Source of the DNA: Haliotis asinina
Taxonomy: Eukaryota; Mollusca; Gastropoda; Lepetellida; Haliotidae
DNA length: 64,000 bases
Assembly: GCF_037392515.1 (NCBI RefSeq)
Contig: NC_090288.1
Coordinates: forward strand, 4,209,501-4,273,500
Direction: 5' to 3'
This document shows positions 1 to 11,871 of the stretch, one piece after another (the first letter of the stretch is position 1; every line of letters begins with the position of its first letter). The notes under the pieces were generated by a model, which was given only the letters and a program-made list of their open reading frames with translations, had not been told where the DNA came from and made no database searches. A program made the translations under genes and the position numbers.

Positions 1-536
1 TATGTGTAGCACGTATACATGTACTAACCAGCTGTGTCACGTTTGTACCTGGAGAGGCATTTAAATAAGCAAGCTTTGCTTCTTTATCAATCCATGTCTC
101 AAAAAGTATGTTTTAACCAGGTGGTGATAATTTGGAGATTTTACGGGCGCTTTCCGATATTATGGCCGTCTTCTTGGAGGTTACGGAAAGGGGCGAGCTG
201 TGACGAATGCTTGCTTGATGTACTGTTTAACGCCACACAACAATGTTCCAGCTATGTGTTGTGGCGTTTCTGTATTATTGCAGTATGTGAATTTACCCGT
301 TTTACTATTACAACTACTCAGACTGGCGTCGTAACAATTTATACCTCTGTAAATCATAAAAAAGCGTGTTTCGATCTTGTAAACCCGTAAAGCCAGTATT
401 AGTCGCTCTTAATCGTTATTCCTAAATACTTGTTGCAGGATGCTTCTACGACTGTCAAGATGGTTATCTACTTGTCACCACCACATATTGCTTATATAAT
501 TAGTTATAATGTTGCGTGGATATTATTAACTGTTAC

Positions 537-539
537 TAT

Positions 540-638
<99 letters not shown>

Positions 639-641
639 TGG
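537..641. repeat. (TTTA)n microsatellite
   Basis: About 26 TTTA units, the source of the LFIY protein repeat seen in translation. Confidence 0.99.
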
Positions 642-1198
642 GGATAAATGAACAGCAGTTTAGTGATTCTAGACATGATGTTATGGCTAAATGGTTATAG
701 CCTTTCGAATTAAATACTTAAGGACAAAGACTCTCCTAATGGTAGCTATGAGAGCAGGAAGACTCATCGCTGGTCGACCGCCATAACAGGATGACCACAA
801 CCCATTTTTCTACGGACTACGGAATTTAGTGCTGAAGTCTTTGCAAGCAAGTTTATATCTACGAGACACTAAGCAGGAAACTGTCTGAAATTGACTTTAA
901 TTTTCCGACAGTTCACCGGGAACGGTCAGTGAATGTGAAAGCAAACAAAATAAGTAACTGTCTTTCAATTATATTTTTGTTTTACATATGTCATTGGAAT
1001 ATTGGAAAATTTAGATTAATTTTATGTTACAAAGTATATTTTATTTATATCATGCATGTACGAGTCTCTGGTTGGAACTCCTTAGTTTGGACACATAAGG
1101 TTTAGACGGATTTGACTCATTGAGTCAGAATTGAATGTTGTGTTTTTATGAGCAGCGCCAGAGCAAGACAACGACTCTCGTCGTTCAACGTCATTTAG

Positions 1199-1268
1199 GA
1201 TAACACCCGTGAATCGAACCACCGATGATCAGTTATCCGACCCTTGACCCACAAGACCACGATAGTGA
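1199..1268 (-). mobile_element. tRNA-like SINE head fragment
   Basis: On the minus strand TGGTCTTGTGGGTCAAGG resembles an A box and GGTGGTTCGATTCACGG a B box. No foldable intact cloverleaf, so not called as a tRNA gene. Confidence 0.5.
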
Positions 1269-1402
1269 CCGATATTGATTTAGAAACATGTAGTCGAACA
1301 TGTTGCCTATCGTAAACCTTCTTGTGAGTATGGATATGGTCTTATGAGGTTTAAAGTGTCTAAAAGACCAGGAAACTCTCCTGTTCCTCTTCGTGCTAGA
1401 GG

Positions 1403-1525
1403 GAGGTGTTGAAGCTCAGTGGTTAAAGTGCTCGCTCATCACGCCATAGCCCTGGGTTCGATTCCCCACATGGTTTCAATGTGTGAAGTCATTTCTGGTG
1501 TTAACTCCATATTAAAAAGGTATTC
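1403..1525 (+). mobile_element. Family A SINE, tRNA-like head only
   Basis: A box near GCTCAGTGGTTAAAG and B box GGTTCGATTCCCC, then the TTTCTGGTGT segment. The body and ACTC tail are missing. Confidence 0.8.
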
Positions 1526-1635
1526 CCTGAAGAATACTTTGATGCTATTAATTATCAGGGCCTTTTACTCTTAAAATATGTTTTTCTGTCATTATCAACT
1601 AAACTATATGTGTCTGTTCGTTTGTTTGCTTGCTT

Positions 1636-1664
1636 CCTTGCATGCATGCATGCATGCATGCATG
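1636..1664. repeat. (CATG)n microsatellite
   Basis: Six CATG units following a short TTGC/TTGT run. Confidence 0.9.
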
Positions 1665-1711
1665 TCCGTGGATGTTTTAACATCACATCTGAAGAGAGAA
1701 AATAGTGTATG

Positions 1712-1803
1712 CATCGCATGTACCCATGTGGGGATTCAAACCAGGATCTTCGGCGTGACCAGCCACGGATTTAACCTCTGGGCTACCCTACCACCACGGG
1801 TTA
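1712..1803 (-). mobile_element. Family A SINE head, inverted
   Basis: Reverse complement of the tRNA-like head: GTACCCATGTGGGGATTCAA through CTTCGGCGTGACCAG to the CTACCCTACC A-box end. Confidence 0.8.
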
Positions 1804-2017
1804 TATCGGATGAGTCCTAGTTATCAAGACTAGATAAATATTTTCACTTGAATTGAACAAATATGAAAGAGGCAATAGAACATAATTTTTCTGTCACAAA
1901 CAATATCATCCCTATGAATGAATTGTTTCAGACAATATGTGCTCCTTCTGTTCTGTGACATGTGACAGTGCGGGCATTGGACGAAATCAGTTACTATTCA
2001 CCTTCACATTTTTGCAG

Positions 2018-2061
2018 TGGCTCAGCAGCTCAGTAGCTCTCAATAACAACCAAGATAAAAG
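2018..2061 (+). CDS. Possible 44-bp micro-exon
   Basis: Flanked by a strong acceptor (CACATTTTTGCAG) and a strong donor (AAAAG|GTAAGTTCTC), with one open frame (WLSSSVALNNNQDK). There is no recognised neighbour exon, so it may be a chance pair of splice signals or an untranslated exon. Confidence 0.25.
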
Positions 2062-2198
2062 GTAAGTTCTCTCTGATGGTATTCTTATGCTATATCATCA
2101 TACCGCTGTAATACTGAAACAAACATCTGCTCATGATATAGTCAAAATTGCAAAATCGACTCTGCTTTGAGCAGAGGTGTCTTCTGAATGTCAGTATC

Positions 2199-2390
2199 GG
2201 ATCAACGAGGGCAAGCGGATTGTATTGTTACATAGAGATCGTATCAAAGAGAGTACAAGTGTATGGTATTGTTATTTAGAAATCGTACCAACGAGTACAA
2301 GCGGATGGCATTGTTATATAGATATCACACCAATGAGCGCACGCGGTGGGTATTGCAGTATTGATATTTTACCAACGAATGCAAGCTAAC
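2199..2390. repeat. 42-44 bp degenerate tandem repeat, about 4.5 copies
   Basis: Units start at ATCAACGAG, ATCAAAGAG, ACCAACGAG, ACCAATGAG and ACCAACGAA, spaced 42-44 bp apart. The open frame through it is a consequence of the repeat. Confidence 0.8.
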
Positions 2391-2537
2391 CTCGTTGTCA
2401 TAAACCTTGCATCAACCACTGCCATCGTATGGTATTTTCTGCTGATCTCGGGCTGAAATGACGTGATTATGTTATGGTTCTCAATACAGGAAGCATTCCA
2501 TGTTCGTTAGACATATGAGTGTGTGAGAGATTGAGCA

Positions 2538-2784
2538 AGTGAGTTTAGTATTACGCCGCACTCAGCAATATTCCAGCAGTCTGGAAATAATCGAGTCTGG
2601 ACCAGACAATCCATTGATCAACAGCATGAGCATTGATCTGCGCAACTGGGAACCAATGACATGTGTCAACCAAGTCAGCGAGCCTGACTACCCGATCCCG
2701 TAACTCGCCTCTTAACACAAGCATGGTCGCCTTTTGTGGCAAGCATGGGTTGCTGAAGACCTATTCTATCCAGGATCTTCACGC
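2538..2784 (-). mobile_element. Family B SINE, inverted
   Basis: Near full length: TTACGCCGCACTCAGCAATA, GAGTCTGGACCAGACAATCC, GTCAACCAAGTCAGCGAGCC and GGTTGCTGAAGACC are all present in order. Confidence 0.9.
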
Positions 2785-3119
2785 GCACGTTAGACATATT
2801 AAAAACATAATACGAGAGTATACTCCTCGGAGAGTTGGGAATTAACATTGCCCGTACATGCATACCTGACATGCCTGGGTTTAGTTTTATGGTAGTGCAT
2901 GATTATGATGACAACGATGATGATACACAGTTGTCGTGAAATACGGCTGACGGAATTGGGTGGTCAAATACGTTTTTTCCACGAATGTCATCGTATCTCA
3001 TTTGCGTAGATCAATCCACACCGTGTCAACAAGGAATCGGTCGGGTTGCCTTATCCTTACTCTGATATTAACAAGCTGCCCCCATACAGATAGAATATTA
3101 AACACCTAACAGTTTAGAT

Positions 3120-4300
3120 GAAATTAGTTCTCACCAGCTGAACTTACCGAGGTAGTGCAAGAGATTTTGTGTCTACCTTGCTTATCCAGTAAAAGACACA
3201 AAATACATAAAGCAAGCGTTAATCGACAGAATTATAACAGGCTAATTAAAAAGGTGAAATGCTTCTCGGGCATCGGCGCGTCACTTTTATTTGTGCACGT
3301 AACATTTTTTATTGGCATTTTCAAAAAAGAAATTTGACGTGGCCGCGTCCCAATCATCCATGTGTCCACAATAAAAATGAGTGTCTGTAAGAACGAGTGT
3401 GACTGAATCTACAATTTGCAACCCTGAATCGTCACTTTACTTTATCAAAAAAGTTTTTAAAAATTCCTACCGCCCTCGTCACTTTTGTAAAAAAAACCCT
3501 TGTGCCCGCGAAACATTTAATAATTTTTATGCAGGCTAATGTATACATAGGAAGCTACGGACGAGAAAATGTATGTATCATCTGGCATATTCCTTCAAGA
3601 TGTATTGAATAAGGATGCGTCAGAAGGCTCCGCCGTCACAGAGACTAGCCACGCGGCCAAAAATCCATTAGCTTACACCGGCTTATCTCGTATTAATCAG
3701 TCACTATCAGACGAACAAGCTTTTGATATTGACCTAGACGCAAGAGTTACCCATGATGGTCCGCCAGTGGCATCCCCTTGAAGAAACCAATTGGCTCAGG
3801 AAGCACTAATAGATTATTCACCATTTAGATTCTTCTTGTTCCATACAGATGTATACATCTTGCACAAATCATGTCACGGGCAATAAGGAAGCCCTGGGGC
3901 GTTGTACTGAACCTCATTAGGACAGCGAGGGCATACTATGTTCTCGTAGGTGGGAAATGGTCCACTTTCACTGAAGCGGTAATTTCTTGCCTAATACTTG
4001 AATGGTATGACTCATGGATCATTCGTGCCTGCACAAAGACTTTCAGAAGCACACCGTCGTTTTACCATTGACTGGTCAGTAGCTTTTCATAATCCCGTGG
4101 CGATTCCAATTAAGCCATAACGTGAAGTTTCCGTGATGGTCAGCGACTAGCATGTGATAAGGTTCTTCTTCATCCAATACTCTCGGACAGTCATGGTGAT
4201 GATTGATACTCTGTGCATCAGTTTGGTCACATTGGATAGATACCTAAGGAATCTGGGAAAATGGCAGTGTCTTTCAGTGCATCTCAGAACAAACAGCAAA
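3120..4300 (+). repeat. Inverted copy of the 58.0-58.9 kb intron block
   Basis: It matches the reverse complement of 58045-58920 over nearly its full length, from TCTCACCAGCTGAAC at the left to the TGATTGATAC region at the right. It includes a 70-codon frame (3569-3781) shared by both copies. About 15 of 213 bases differ in that frame and most differences change the amino acid, so the frame looks neutral. Confidence 0.8.
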
Positions 4301-6391
4301 CTGAAAGTTGTTCTGAAATTGTTTTTATCTGATTTAAACGGTGGGTTTTTTTGTTACGTTCAGTGTCAGTCACGACAGAAACGGTTTTGTGTATTTGGCA
4401 TGTTGGAAGTTGGAAGTTGGAATATAATCAAGAGAGAACAATGTGGAACAAGCTCTTGGCCATTTAACAGTCAGCAATAAGCAAATTTCAGACACAATAT
4501 CGACAGACAAATAACATGGATGACAGACGTCGACCAAGAGTGACAAGTGGCGCACAAGACTGTAATACCAAACCGTTGTGAAGATGCCTCTCAAATTAGG
4601 GGTGACCTTCACAGGACTACATGTGCATATGTCAGAGTGAGTGGGCTGTATAGGTGAAACCAGTACGCCCGACCAATGTTCTTGCTGACAGTAATGCCGT
4701 GTACATTTACGTCCGATACAATTTGCGACAAAAGAGCCGTTTTAGTTGTTTGAAGAAAAGTGAAATAATTCTGCCACAATACAGATTTTCAAACTTCCCA
4801 ATGCCCCATCCGAGCCAAAATCAAGAGAGGAATGTTATACATGTACATACTTTCAGTGTATACCCATTTCTTATGTTGTTGTAACAGATATGTTACGATT
4901 TTGTATACTCATTTTCGGGATTTACAAGAGGTTTTTTTTCATATCAGTGGACACACTTTGTCATATTTTGGTTATTGATATAGGAAGGGATATAGCATTT
5001 CCTAAAGTGTTATAAGGTGGACATCAAAACGTGGTATTCATCATCACAGTCTGGACTGGACTTAATCTGTCTGTAATATTTAATTAGAATCCTTCCACCT
5101 ACAAATTTGAACCCTTACTCAGCGTGAACGTAATGTGAAACGTGCAAGGGCCTATTTAAATATCGTTATAATTAATCTGCATTTTTAAATTCTTTTTGTC
5201 AATAAATATTAATAATGCTTGACAAACCAGGTTTGCGAGTAAACTTTAAGAAGTCGCTGTAAAATACCAGATTTATAAAGCAATAGTGGTTTTACCTTCT
5301 GTGATAACCAATGTCCAAAAGAATGTTTCTCTCAAATAATACAAGAACACGTCACAATTTAATTCTGGACTCACGAAAGTCCAGAAACGCACTGCACCGT
5401 GGCCACTCTCTGACAAGCGACTTGACAAAAACAATCATGCAGCTGTTATGAATATGTGCTTGATGAAAAAAAAATTTTTTTTTCGAAGACTCAAATTTAA
5501 ACTGGCATACCCATGGGCGAACAGTGGCCCATAGGCGAGAATGTTTAATTTCGTCCAGAAGAAGACAGTTGTATTAAGGAATCAAAAGTCAAAACTATAT
5601 GTACTACTATCTTAGCAATCTAGGAATTCTGTGCCAGCTTCGACACATACAAAAGACCATGGAGTATATTTTTGCACACAAAGAATTCGCTTCAGCTGTC
5701 AAAACCGACATCTGTCCACTCTGGCAAGTTGTCAACTCCAGCGTAAAATCTCAATCCAGTCCGTGACTTGTACATTTATCATCAGCTCTACAATCTGACA
5801 CGTTGTCTAAACTGGATTATTTCGTCGGTCCCGATGAGTGCCGGTTTAGACAGATTCCACTGTAATAGAAGATGTACAAAATTAAAATTTTCCAGTTTAA
5901 ATTTATCCGTAATATTGTCTTTACAAAAAAGACTTACTGAGAAGGAAATTAGTGGAGGAAGACATTTAATGAACGAAAATTTGATGTATGTTTATCGGGA
6001 ATGTGAATGATAGAAAACATTCTGGTAGAAACGGAAAGAGTATATATTGAAGATAGATCACCGGAAAATGTTATGCGGACGAAATATATACTGACTGTAT
6101 GCTATACAGTCTTAATTAGTGGATATAATACTGACATAATGAATCATTTACTTCTTGCTTGCAAAATATATTATGTATCAAGTAGCAAAAACATAGATTA
6201 ACAGATGATACGTTTGTAAAGAATATTGGGTGATATTTTCAAGACAGAAACGTTTATTGCCAGTGAAAATAAAATCAATATTATAATTGGACCAAAAAAT
6301 GGTAATCACTATATTATATATACATACTGCGTTATATTAATGAAATATCCACGTTAATGGAACGCTAACCCATATAAGCCTCTGTCTTCTT
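4301..6391. other. No gene recognised
   Basis: Apart from the transposon-end fragments at 5700-5865, only short frames with no recognisable domain. By position this would correspond to the sGC exon 3-5 interval of the inverted copy, but I found no trace of those exons. Confidence 0.6.
5700..5865. mobile_element. DNA-transposon end fragments (pogo/Tigger-like)
   Basis: Minus strand ACAGTGGAATCTGTCTAAAC CGGCACTCATCGGGACCGA resembles transposon ends with repeated CTAAACCGG blocks; the 21500-21690 stretch has related text (ACAGTGGAAGTT, CATTCGTCGGGACTGAAG, TGCCGGTTTGAC). No transposase recognised. Confidence 0.45.
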
Positions 6392-6708
6392 GACCCGTGA
6401 AGTTCCGGGATAGCAACCCATGCTTCAGTAACCCATGCTTCAGCAACCCATGCTTCAGCAACCCATGCTTCAGCAACCCATGCGTGCCATAAAAGGCGAC
6501 TATGCTTGTCGTAAGAGGCGACTAATGGGATCGAGTGGTCAGGCTCGCTGACTTGGATGACACATGTCATCTGTTCCCAATTGCGTAGATCGATGCTCAT
6601 GCAGTTGATTAGTGGACTGTCTGGTCCAGACTTGATTATTTCCAGACTGCCGCAATATTGCTGGAATATTGCTGAGTGCGCCTTAAAACTAATCTCACTC
6701 ACTCACTC
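6392..6708 (+). mobile_element. Family B SINE with internal 15-bp tandem amplification
   Basis: Full-length copy from GACCCGTGAAG to the ACTCACTCACTC tail. The segment ACCCATGCTTCAGCA, single in other copies, is repeated four to five times at about 6416-6482. Confidence 0.92.
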
Positions 6709-6862
6709 TGTAATCTTATGAACTAGTTCTGTTGCGTAATGTATTTTGTAGAATTGTATCCCGTTATTTACATGAATAATAAAAAAAATGGAAATAAAAT
6801 CAACCCCGGAATGAAAAATGAGTTGAAACAGTAGCGACAGTATGTCGTATCCGGCAATGCAG

Positions 6863-7367
6863 GCTCAGTACGAGATGCTGGGCGAGACATGTTCGAACAG
6901 CGGGTATATATCACAGTTCACAAGCAAACAAGGGAGGTAATCGGTAGGGGGAAGACCCATGAGCACACAGTCTTCAAGGTCATCCTGAACAAAGGGCTGG
7001 GCAATAATTGCTTGATTCCTGAAGGTCAAGAGCAACGTGCACGTGGGTCCAAAACTACGACGGTTGCTATACCAACATACATTTCAGCTTTTCATCGCAA
7101 CGCCGTTCAGTTCTGTTCACCGTTCCCATACCATACCATATTCGACAGATTCTTTAAAATACGGCATTGTGGAGTGATGATCCACAAACTGTGCCCTGTT
7201 CCTATCCGAGAAAGGATGTCAGCAACGTCAGTTTTCCGCATCATCCATCCCAAAATAAAATTGTCCCTAGCGAACATTCAGAAATTTATCAATGCACTTT
7301 TTTGTCCTCATGATGTCTTCGAAGGAATCGGAGAAAGAAGGACAGGGCAAAGCGTTGGGCCTGAAAC
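6863..7367 (+). pseudogene. Decayed copy of sGC exon 6 (HNOBA)
   Basis: Preceded by AATGCAG and followed by C|GTAACG, this 505-bp stretch aligns end to end with exon 6. It reads SVRDAGRDMFEQRVYITV..., EHTVFKVIL and FPYHTIFDRFFKIRHCG through FRIIHP and FINALF. Relative to the intact exon it has one extra codon and one extra T in the T-run after FINAL, which breaks the reading frame before the donor. Identity to exon 6 is roughly four-fifths by eye. It lies on the opposite strand from the gene. Confidence 0.85.
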
Positions 7368-8214
7368 GTAACGCATTATATGTAATTTTAGAGGCATTTA
7401 AAGTACTTAATTTGGCAAACTGTATGGATGTTGGCAAACTGTATTGATAACAACGTGTTTCATTTCCTGAGTGTGACATTTTGATAAAGAGTTATGTATT
7501 GTTGTCAACACTAAGTTAATCAGTCATAATGGTTTAAAATTTTACGGAATTTAACATGAATTGTATTGAATGTAAGAAAGAAAGTATAATAACTGACATG
7601 TTTGACTAATCAATAAGCTGATAAAGCCAGTGAATTAACAAAGATGAAGACGTTGAAGCCAGAGATGCATAAAGGAAAGGAGTGGTCTAAATATGAGGAG
7701 ATATTTAAACAGTTGATTGGAGTTGATTCGGGAGTGCATCATGTTCGAATGGAATGAAGTATCTTTGATCTCGGTTGATAGTGGTTTGACATCACCATTC
7801 TAGCGAACAAACAAACGGACTTCACGAAAGGCAAACTCAGCGAAGTCATTCACATCAAACTCTAAAACCGAAGCTCCAAAGTTACGAAAAGAGGGAAGTC
7901 TTTATCCATAAACAAGGGTGAATTTAGAGGCGGTTCCGGGGGTTGACAAGTTGATGCAAATAAGAAAGTAATCAAATCGGTTGGATGAAATAATGAATTG
8001 ATGCACCGGCAGTGTTATTACCATTCAGCACAGCGAGAAATATTTCTCACAAAATGTAATTCGCATCGAATGCCATAGTATTTAGGACAGATGTATCGAT
8101 AGTGGAAACATCCCCATAGTCATTTGAGCTGGAACAGGAAGCACTGTCAGAAATAACAGTATCACTGTTTAGGTCACTGCATCCCAGTCTAAGACGACAG
8201 TTTATTATTTCTCG

Positions 8215-9682
8215 TTACTTCCATGACTTTTACGTTATTTCCCGTTACTTCCATGACTTTTACGTTATTTCCCGTTACTTCCATGACCTTTACGTTATTT
8301 CCCGTTACTTCCATGACCTTTACGTTATTTCCCGTTACTTCCATGACCTTTACGTTATTTCCCGCTACTTCCATGACCTTTACGTTATTTCCCGTTACTT
8401 CCATGACCTCTACGTTATTTCCCGCTACTTCCATGACCTTTACGTTATTTCCCGTTACTTCCATGACCTTTACGTTATTTCCCGTTACTTCCATGACCTT
8501 TACGTTATTTCCCGTTACTTCCATGACCTTTACGTTATTTCCCGCTACTTCCATGACCTTTACGTTATTTCCCGTTACTTCCATGACCTTTACGTTATTT
8601 CCCGTTACTTCCATGACCTTTACGTTATTTCCCGTTACTTCCATGACCTTTACGTTATTTCCCGCTACTTCCATGACCTTTACGTTATTTCCCGCTACTT
8701 CCATGACCTTTACGTTATTTCCCGCTACTTCCATGACCATTACGTTATTTCCCGTTACTTCCATGACCTTTACGTTATTTCCCGCTACTTCCATGACCTT
8801 TACGTTATTTCCCGCTACTTCCATGACCTTTACGTTATTTCCCGCTACTTCCATGACCTTTACGTTATTTCCCGCTACTTCCATGACCTTTACGTTATTT
8901 CCCGTTACTTCCATGACCTTTACGTTATTTCCCGCTACTTCCATGACCTTTACGTTATTTCCCGCTACTTCCATGACCTTTACGTTATTTCCCGTTACTT
9001 CCATGACCTTTACGTTGTTTCCCGTTACTTCCATGACCTTTACGTTATTTCCCGTTACTTCCATGACCTTTACGTTATTTCCCGTTACTTCCATGACCTT
9101 TACGTTATTTCCCGCTACTTCCATGACCTTTACGTTATTTCCCGCTACTTCCATGACCTTTACGTTATTTCCCGCTACTTCCATGACCTTTACGTTATTT
9201 CCCGCTACTTCCATGACCTTTACGTTATTTCCCGCTACTTCCATGACCTTTACGTTATTTCCCGTTACTTCCATGACTTTTACGTTATTTCCCGTTACTT
9301 CCATGACCTTTACGTTATTTCCCGTTACTTCCATGACCTTTACGTTATTTCCCGCTACTTCCATGACCTTTACGTTATTTCCCGTTACTTCCATGACCTT
9401 TACGTTATTTCCCGCTACTTCCATGACCTTTACGTTATTTCCCGCTACTTCCATGACCTTTACGTTATTTCCCGCTACTTCCATGACCTTTACGTTATTT
9501 CCCGTTACTTCCATGACCTTTACGTTATTTCCCGCTACTTCCATGACCTTTACGTTATTTCCCGCTACTTCCATGACCTTTACGTTATTTCCCGCTACTT
9601 CCATGACCTTTACGTTATTTCCCGCTACTTCCATGACCTTTACGTTATTTCCCGCTACTTCCATGACCTTTACGTTATTTCG
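8215..9682. repeat. 30-bp minisatellite, about 49 copies
   Basis: Near-perfect tandem array with unit CCATGACCTTTACGTTATTT plus CCCGYTACTT. Almost all variation is a single C/T choice in the last third of the unit. Because 30 is a multiple of three and neither reading frame meets a stop, both strands read open for about 500 codons; that is a by-product, not evidence of protein. It sits between the pseudo-copies of sGC exons 6 and 8. Confidence 0.98.
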
Positions 9683-10044
9683 AAAATATTCTCGTGATAA
9701 CACCAGATCGTAATTTCAAGATAAAATGTTTCCTGATGAGACAGAAAATGCAAGCACATTTTGCACAATATTGGTTATAGCTGATTTATTCGCTTCACTG
9801 TACTGAAAGTTAGTTTAAATCTTATCAATTAAATGCATTTGTAACTTTATGATTTTATTTGCACATGGCATTTTATATTCACGATAAATCATCTTGCATG
9901 ACACAACCCTTGTACCATAAACAAAAATAAAACGTATTTAAAGTTTTCACCCACACCCTGCATGCTACAATGCTTATTCCTAACGCACGGTACTTTTCCG
10001 GTGCGAAAGCCCACTAACAGCATCTGTGTATTGCATCTCCATAG

Positions 10045-10170
10045 CAAGAAGTTGGACGAAACGACAGCAGCGTTGAAGCGGACGTCACAGGTGTTGGAGA
10101 TAGAGAAACAGAAGACGGACGTGCTGCTATATCAGATGCTGCCCCAGAAGGTGGCGCATCAGCTGAAGAA
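10045..10170 (+). pseudogene. Truncated, nearly identical copy of sGC exon 8
   Basis: The segment repeats KKLDETTAALKRTSQ and LLYQMLPQKVAHQLK after a CTCCATAG acceptor. I count only two internal base changes over about 120 bp, plus a change in the first base. Homology stops after CTGAAGAA; the last 20 bp of the exon and its donor are gone and a TAA follows within two codons. It therefore cannot splice into the cyclase domain. Confidence 0.88.
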
Positions 10171-10551
10171 GTGGTAATGCTGATTTTATATTCGTGCCAA
10201 TGAGTGAGTGTACTTTCGACCGTTTTCTAAGTGATTTTACTGCACGGCGGTATTAAAGTCGTTAGATTATTAGCCCCGCTGCAGCGGGTAAGGTTTTCTG
10301 TGAATGATTAACTGTCGATATCATTTCTCATCATTTTTCACAATGATCTTCAGAAATCCACTGGCTGGAAGCTACTTTCTCGAGAAGGTGGTCAGACCCG
10401 AAGACTTGGTTGACACATGTCATGCATATGGTGTCTCAGAGGTTCAGGTCGACGCTCCATCTATTCGTACGGTTAAATAAATTGCTATGACAAAAGGTAT
10501 AAGAAATCCTATTTGAATCAGCAAAATACAACACAGTCAAGTCTGGGATGA

Positions 10552-10606
10552 GTGAGTGAGTTTTACGCCGCACCCAGTAATATTCCAGCTACCTGGTGGT
10601 ACAGTC
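10552..10606 (-). mobile_element. Family B SINE, 3'-end fragment, inverted
   Basis: Only GAGTGAGTGAGTTTTACGCC to CAGTAATATTCCAGCTA remains. A further small body fragment (GACTTGGTTGACACATGTCA) lies at about 10392-10420 in plus orientation. Confidence 0.75.
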
Positions 10607-11120
10607 AAGTTTAAAATATTCAATAAGTCAACTCTAAAATATTCAATAATATGACAATTAATAACAACACAGATTTCTAGTCAATGGAGGTGAGCCACAA
10701 ATCTAAGATAATGGGTCACAAATATAAAATATCAACTCACCAGAGTCTTGGCATTTACAGTGAGAGCAGATATACTAATGTAGAGGTGTTTTGAATGAGA
10801 GTAGTCAGGCAGACAGTGTCAATCTTGAATGTCTGTCAGATGATTTGACAGACTGATACTGATAGACAGAGGCACACAACTCCAATATAATTCCGAGTGT
10901 AAGCCGGGGTATGTCCGTCAACATAACACCCAACCTTCACCTATACCGACACAGTGTCCAGAACATCCAAGCAAAGCGTGGCTCTATCGCCTTTCACTTA
11001 GAACCTTCTCGATAGCCAGATGTCAACAAGATAAACAACCAGTCAATAGGGAAAACTCTTGAGCACTAACTAAGATGCTATTGCCATTGAACATACCTGA
11101 TGCGATATGTGACCCGTAAC

Positions 11121-11395
11121 GACCCGTGGAGGTCCCGGGGTAGAATAGGCCTTCAGCAACCCATTCTTGCCATAAAAGGTGACTGAGCTTGTCGTAAGAG
11201 GCGACTAACGGGATCGGGTGGTCAGACTCGCTGACTTGGTTGACATATGTCATCGGTTCCCAATTGCGCAGATCGATGCTCATGTTGTTGATCACTGGAT
11301 TGTTTGCTCCAGACACGATTATTTACAGACCGCCGCCATATAGCTGGAATATTGCTGAGTGCGGCGTAAAACTAAACTCACTCACTCACTCACTC
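11121..11395 (+). mobile_element. Family B SINE, full length
   Basis: GACCCGTGGAGGTCCCGGGG through CCGCCATATAGCTGGAATAT to a clean ACTC tail. Sits between two sGC pseudo-exons. Confidence 0.93.
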
Positions 11396-11631
11396 ATGTG
11401 ACCCATAACACGTATCACCTAATCAATGAGAATGCAAATGAGAAAAAACACACTCGTAACGCTATCAATCACAGGATTATCTATGGCTATAATGCACAGA
11501 CCGCCATCACATAGTTGCAATATTGGATATGATGTTATAATGATATAAAAAGTATTTTGTCCGTTAGACTGCAGAGCCGTAGACAATAATGAATGATGAA
11601 TGGACTTTTGCGTAATACAAATGAACTCTGT

Positions 11632-11831
11632 GTTTGTTTGTTGTTTGACGCTGCACTCAACAACACTCTGGTTGTATGGTGACTGTCTGTGAATAATGAA
11701 GTCTGAACCAGACAATCCAGCAATCAACAGCAGGGGCACCGACTTAAGCTGCTGGGATACGATGACATGTGTCAAACGAGCCTGAACACCCGATATCATG
11801 GGATGCTTAACTGGAACTCTACGGGTCATAA
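11632..11831 (-). mobile_element. Family B SINE, diverged, inverted
   Basis: CGCTGCACTCAACAAC, GAACCAGACAATCCAGCAAT and CGATGACATGTGTCAA follow in order; the 5' third is poorly conserved. A short plus-strand fragment precedes it at 11465-11530. Confidence 0.7.
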
Positions 11832-11871
11832 ATAGGTCCCATCAATGGCGATCGATACGTTTGGTCCCTCT

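Noticed and set aside
430..651. Frame with LFIY repeats
   Set aside because: Translation of the (TTTA)n microsatellite.
6337..6702. 121-codon frame with AWVAE repeats
   Set aside because: Lies inside an inverted-read family B SINE; the repeat comes from the 15-bp expansion.
8215..9682. CRISPR-like array of 30-bp repeats
   Set aside because: Units are directly adjacent with no spacers and the genome is eukaryotic.
8189..9713. Two overlapping reading frames of about 500 codons on opposite strands
   Set aside because: They are a by-product of a 30-bp stop-free tandem repeat. No splice context, domain or codon signal supports a protein.
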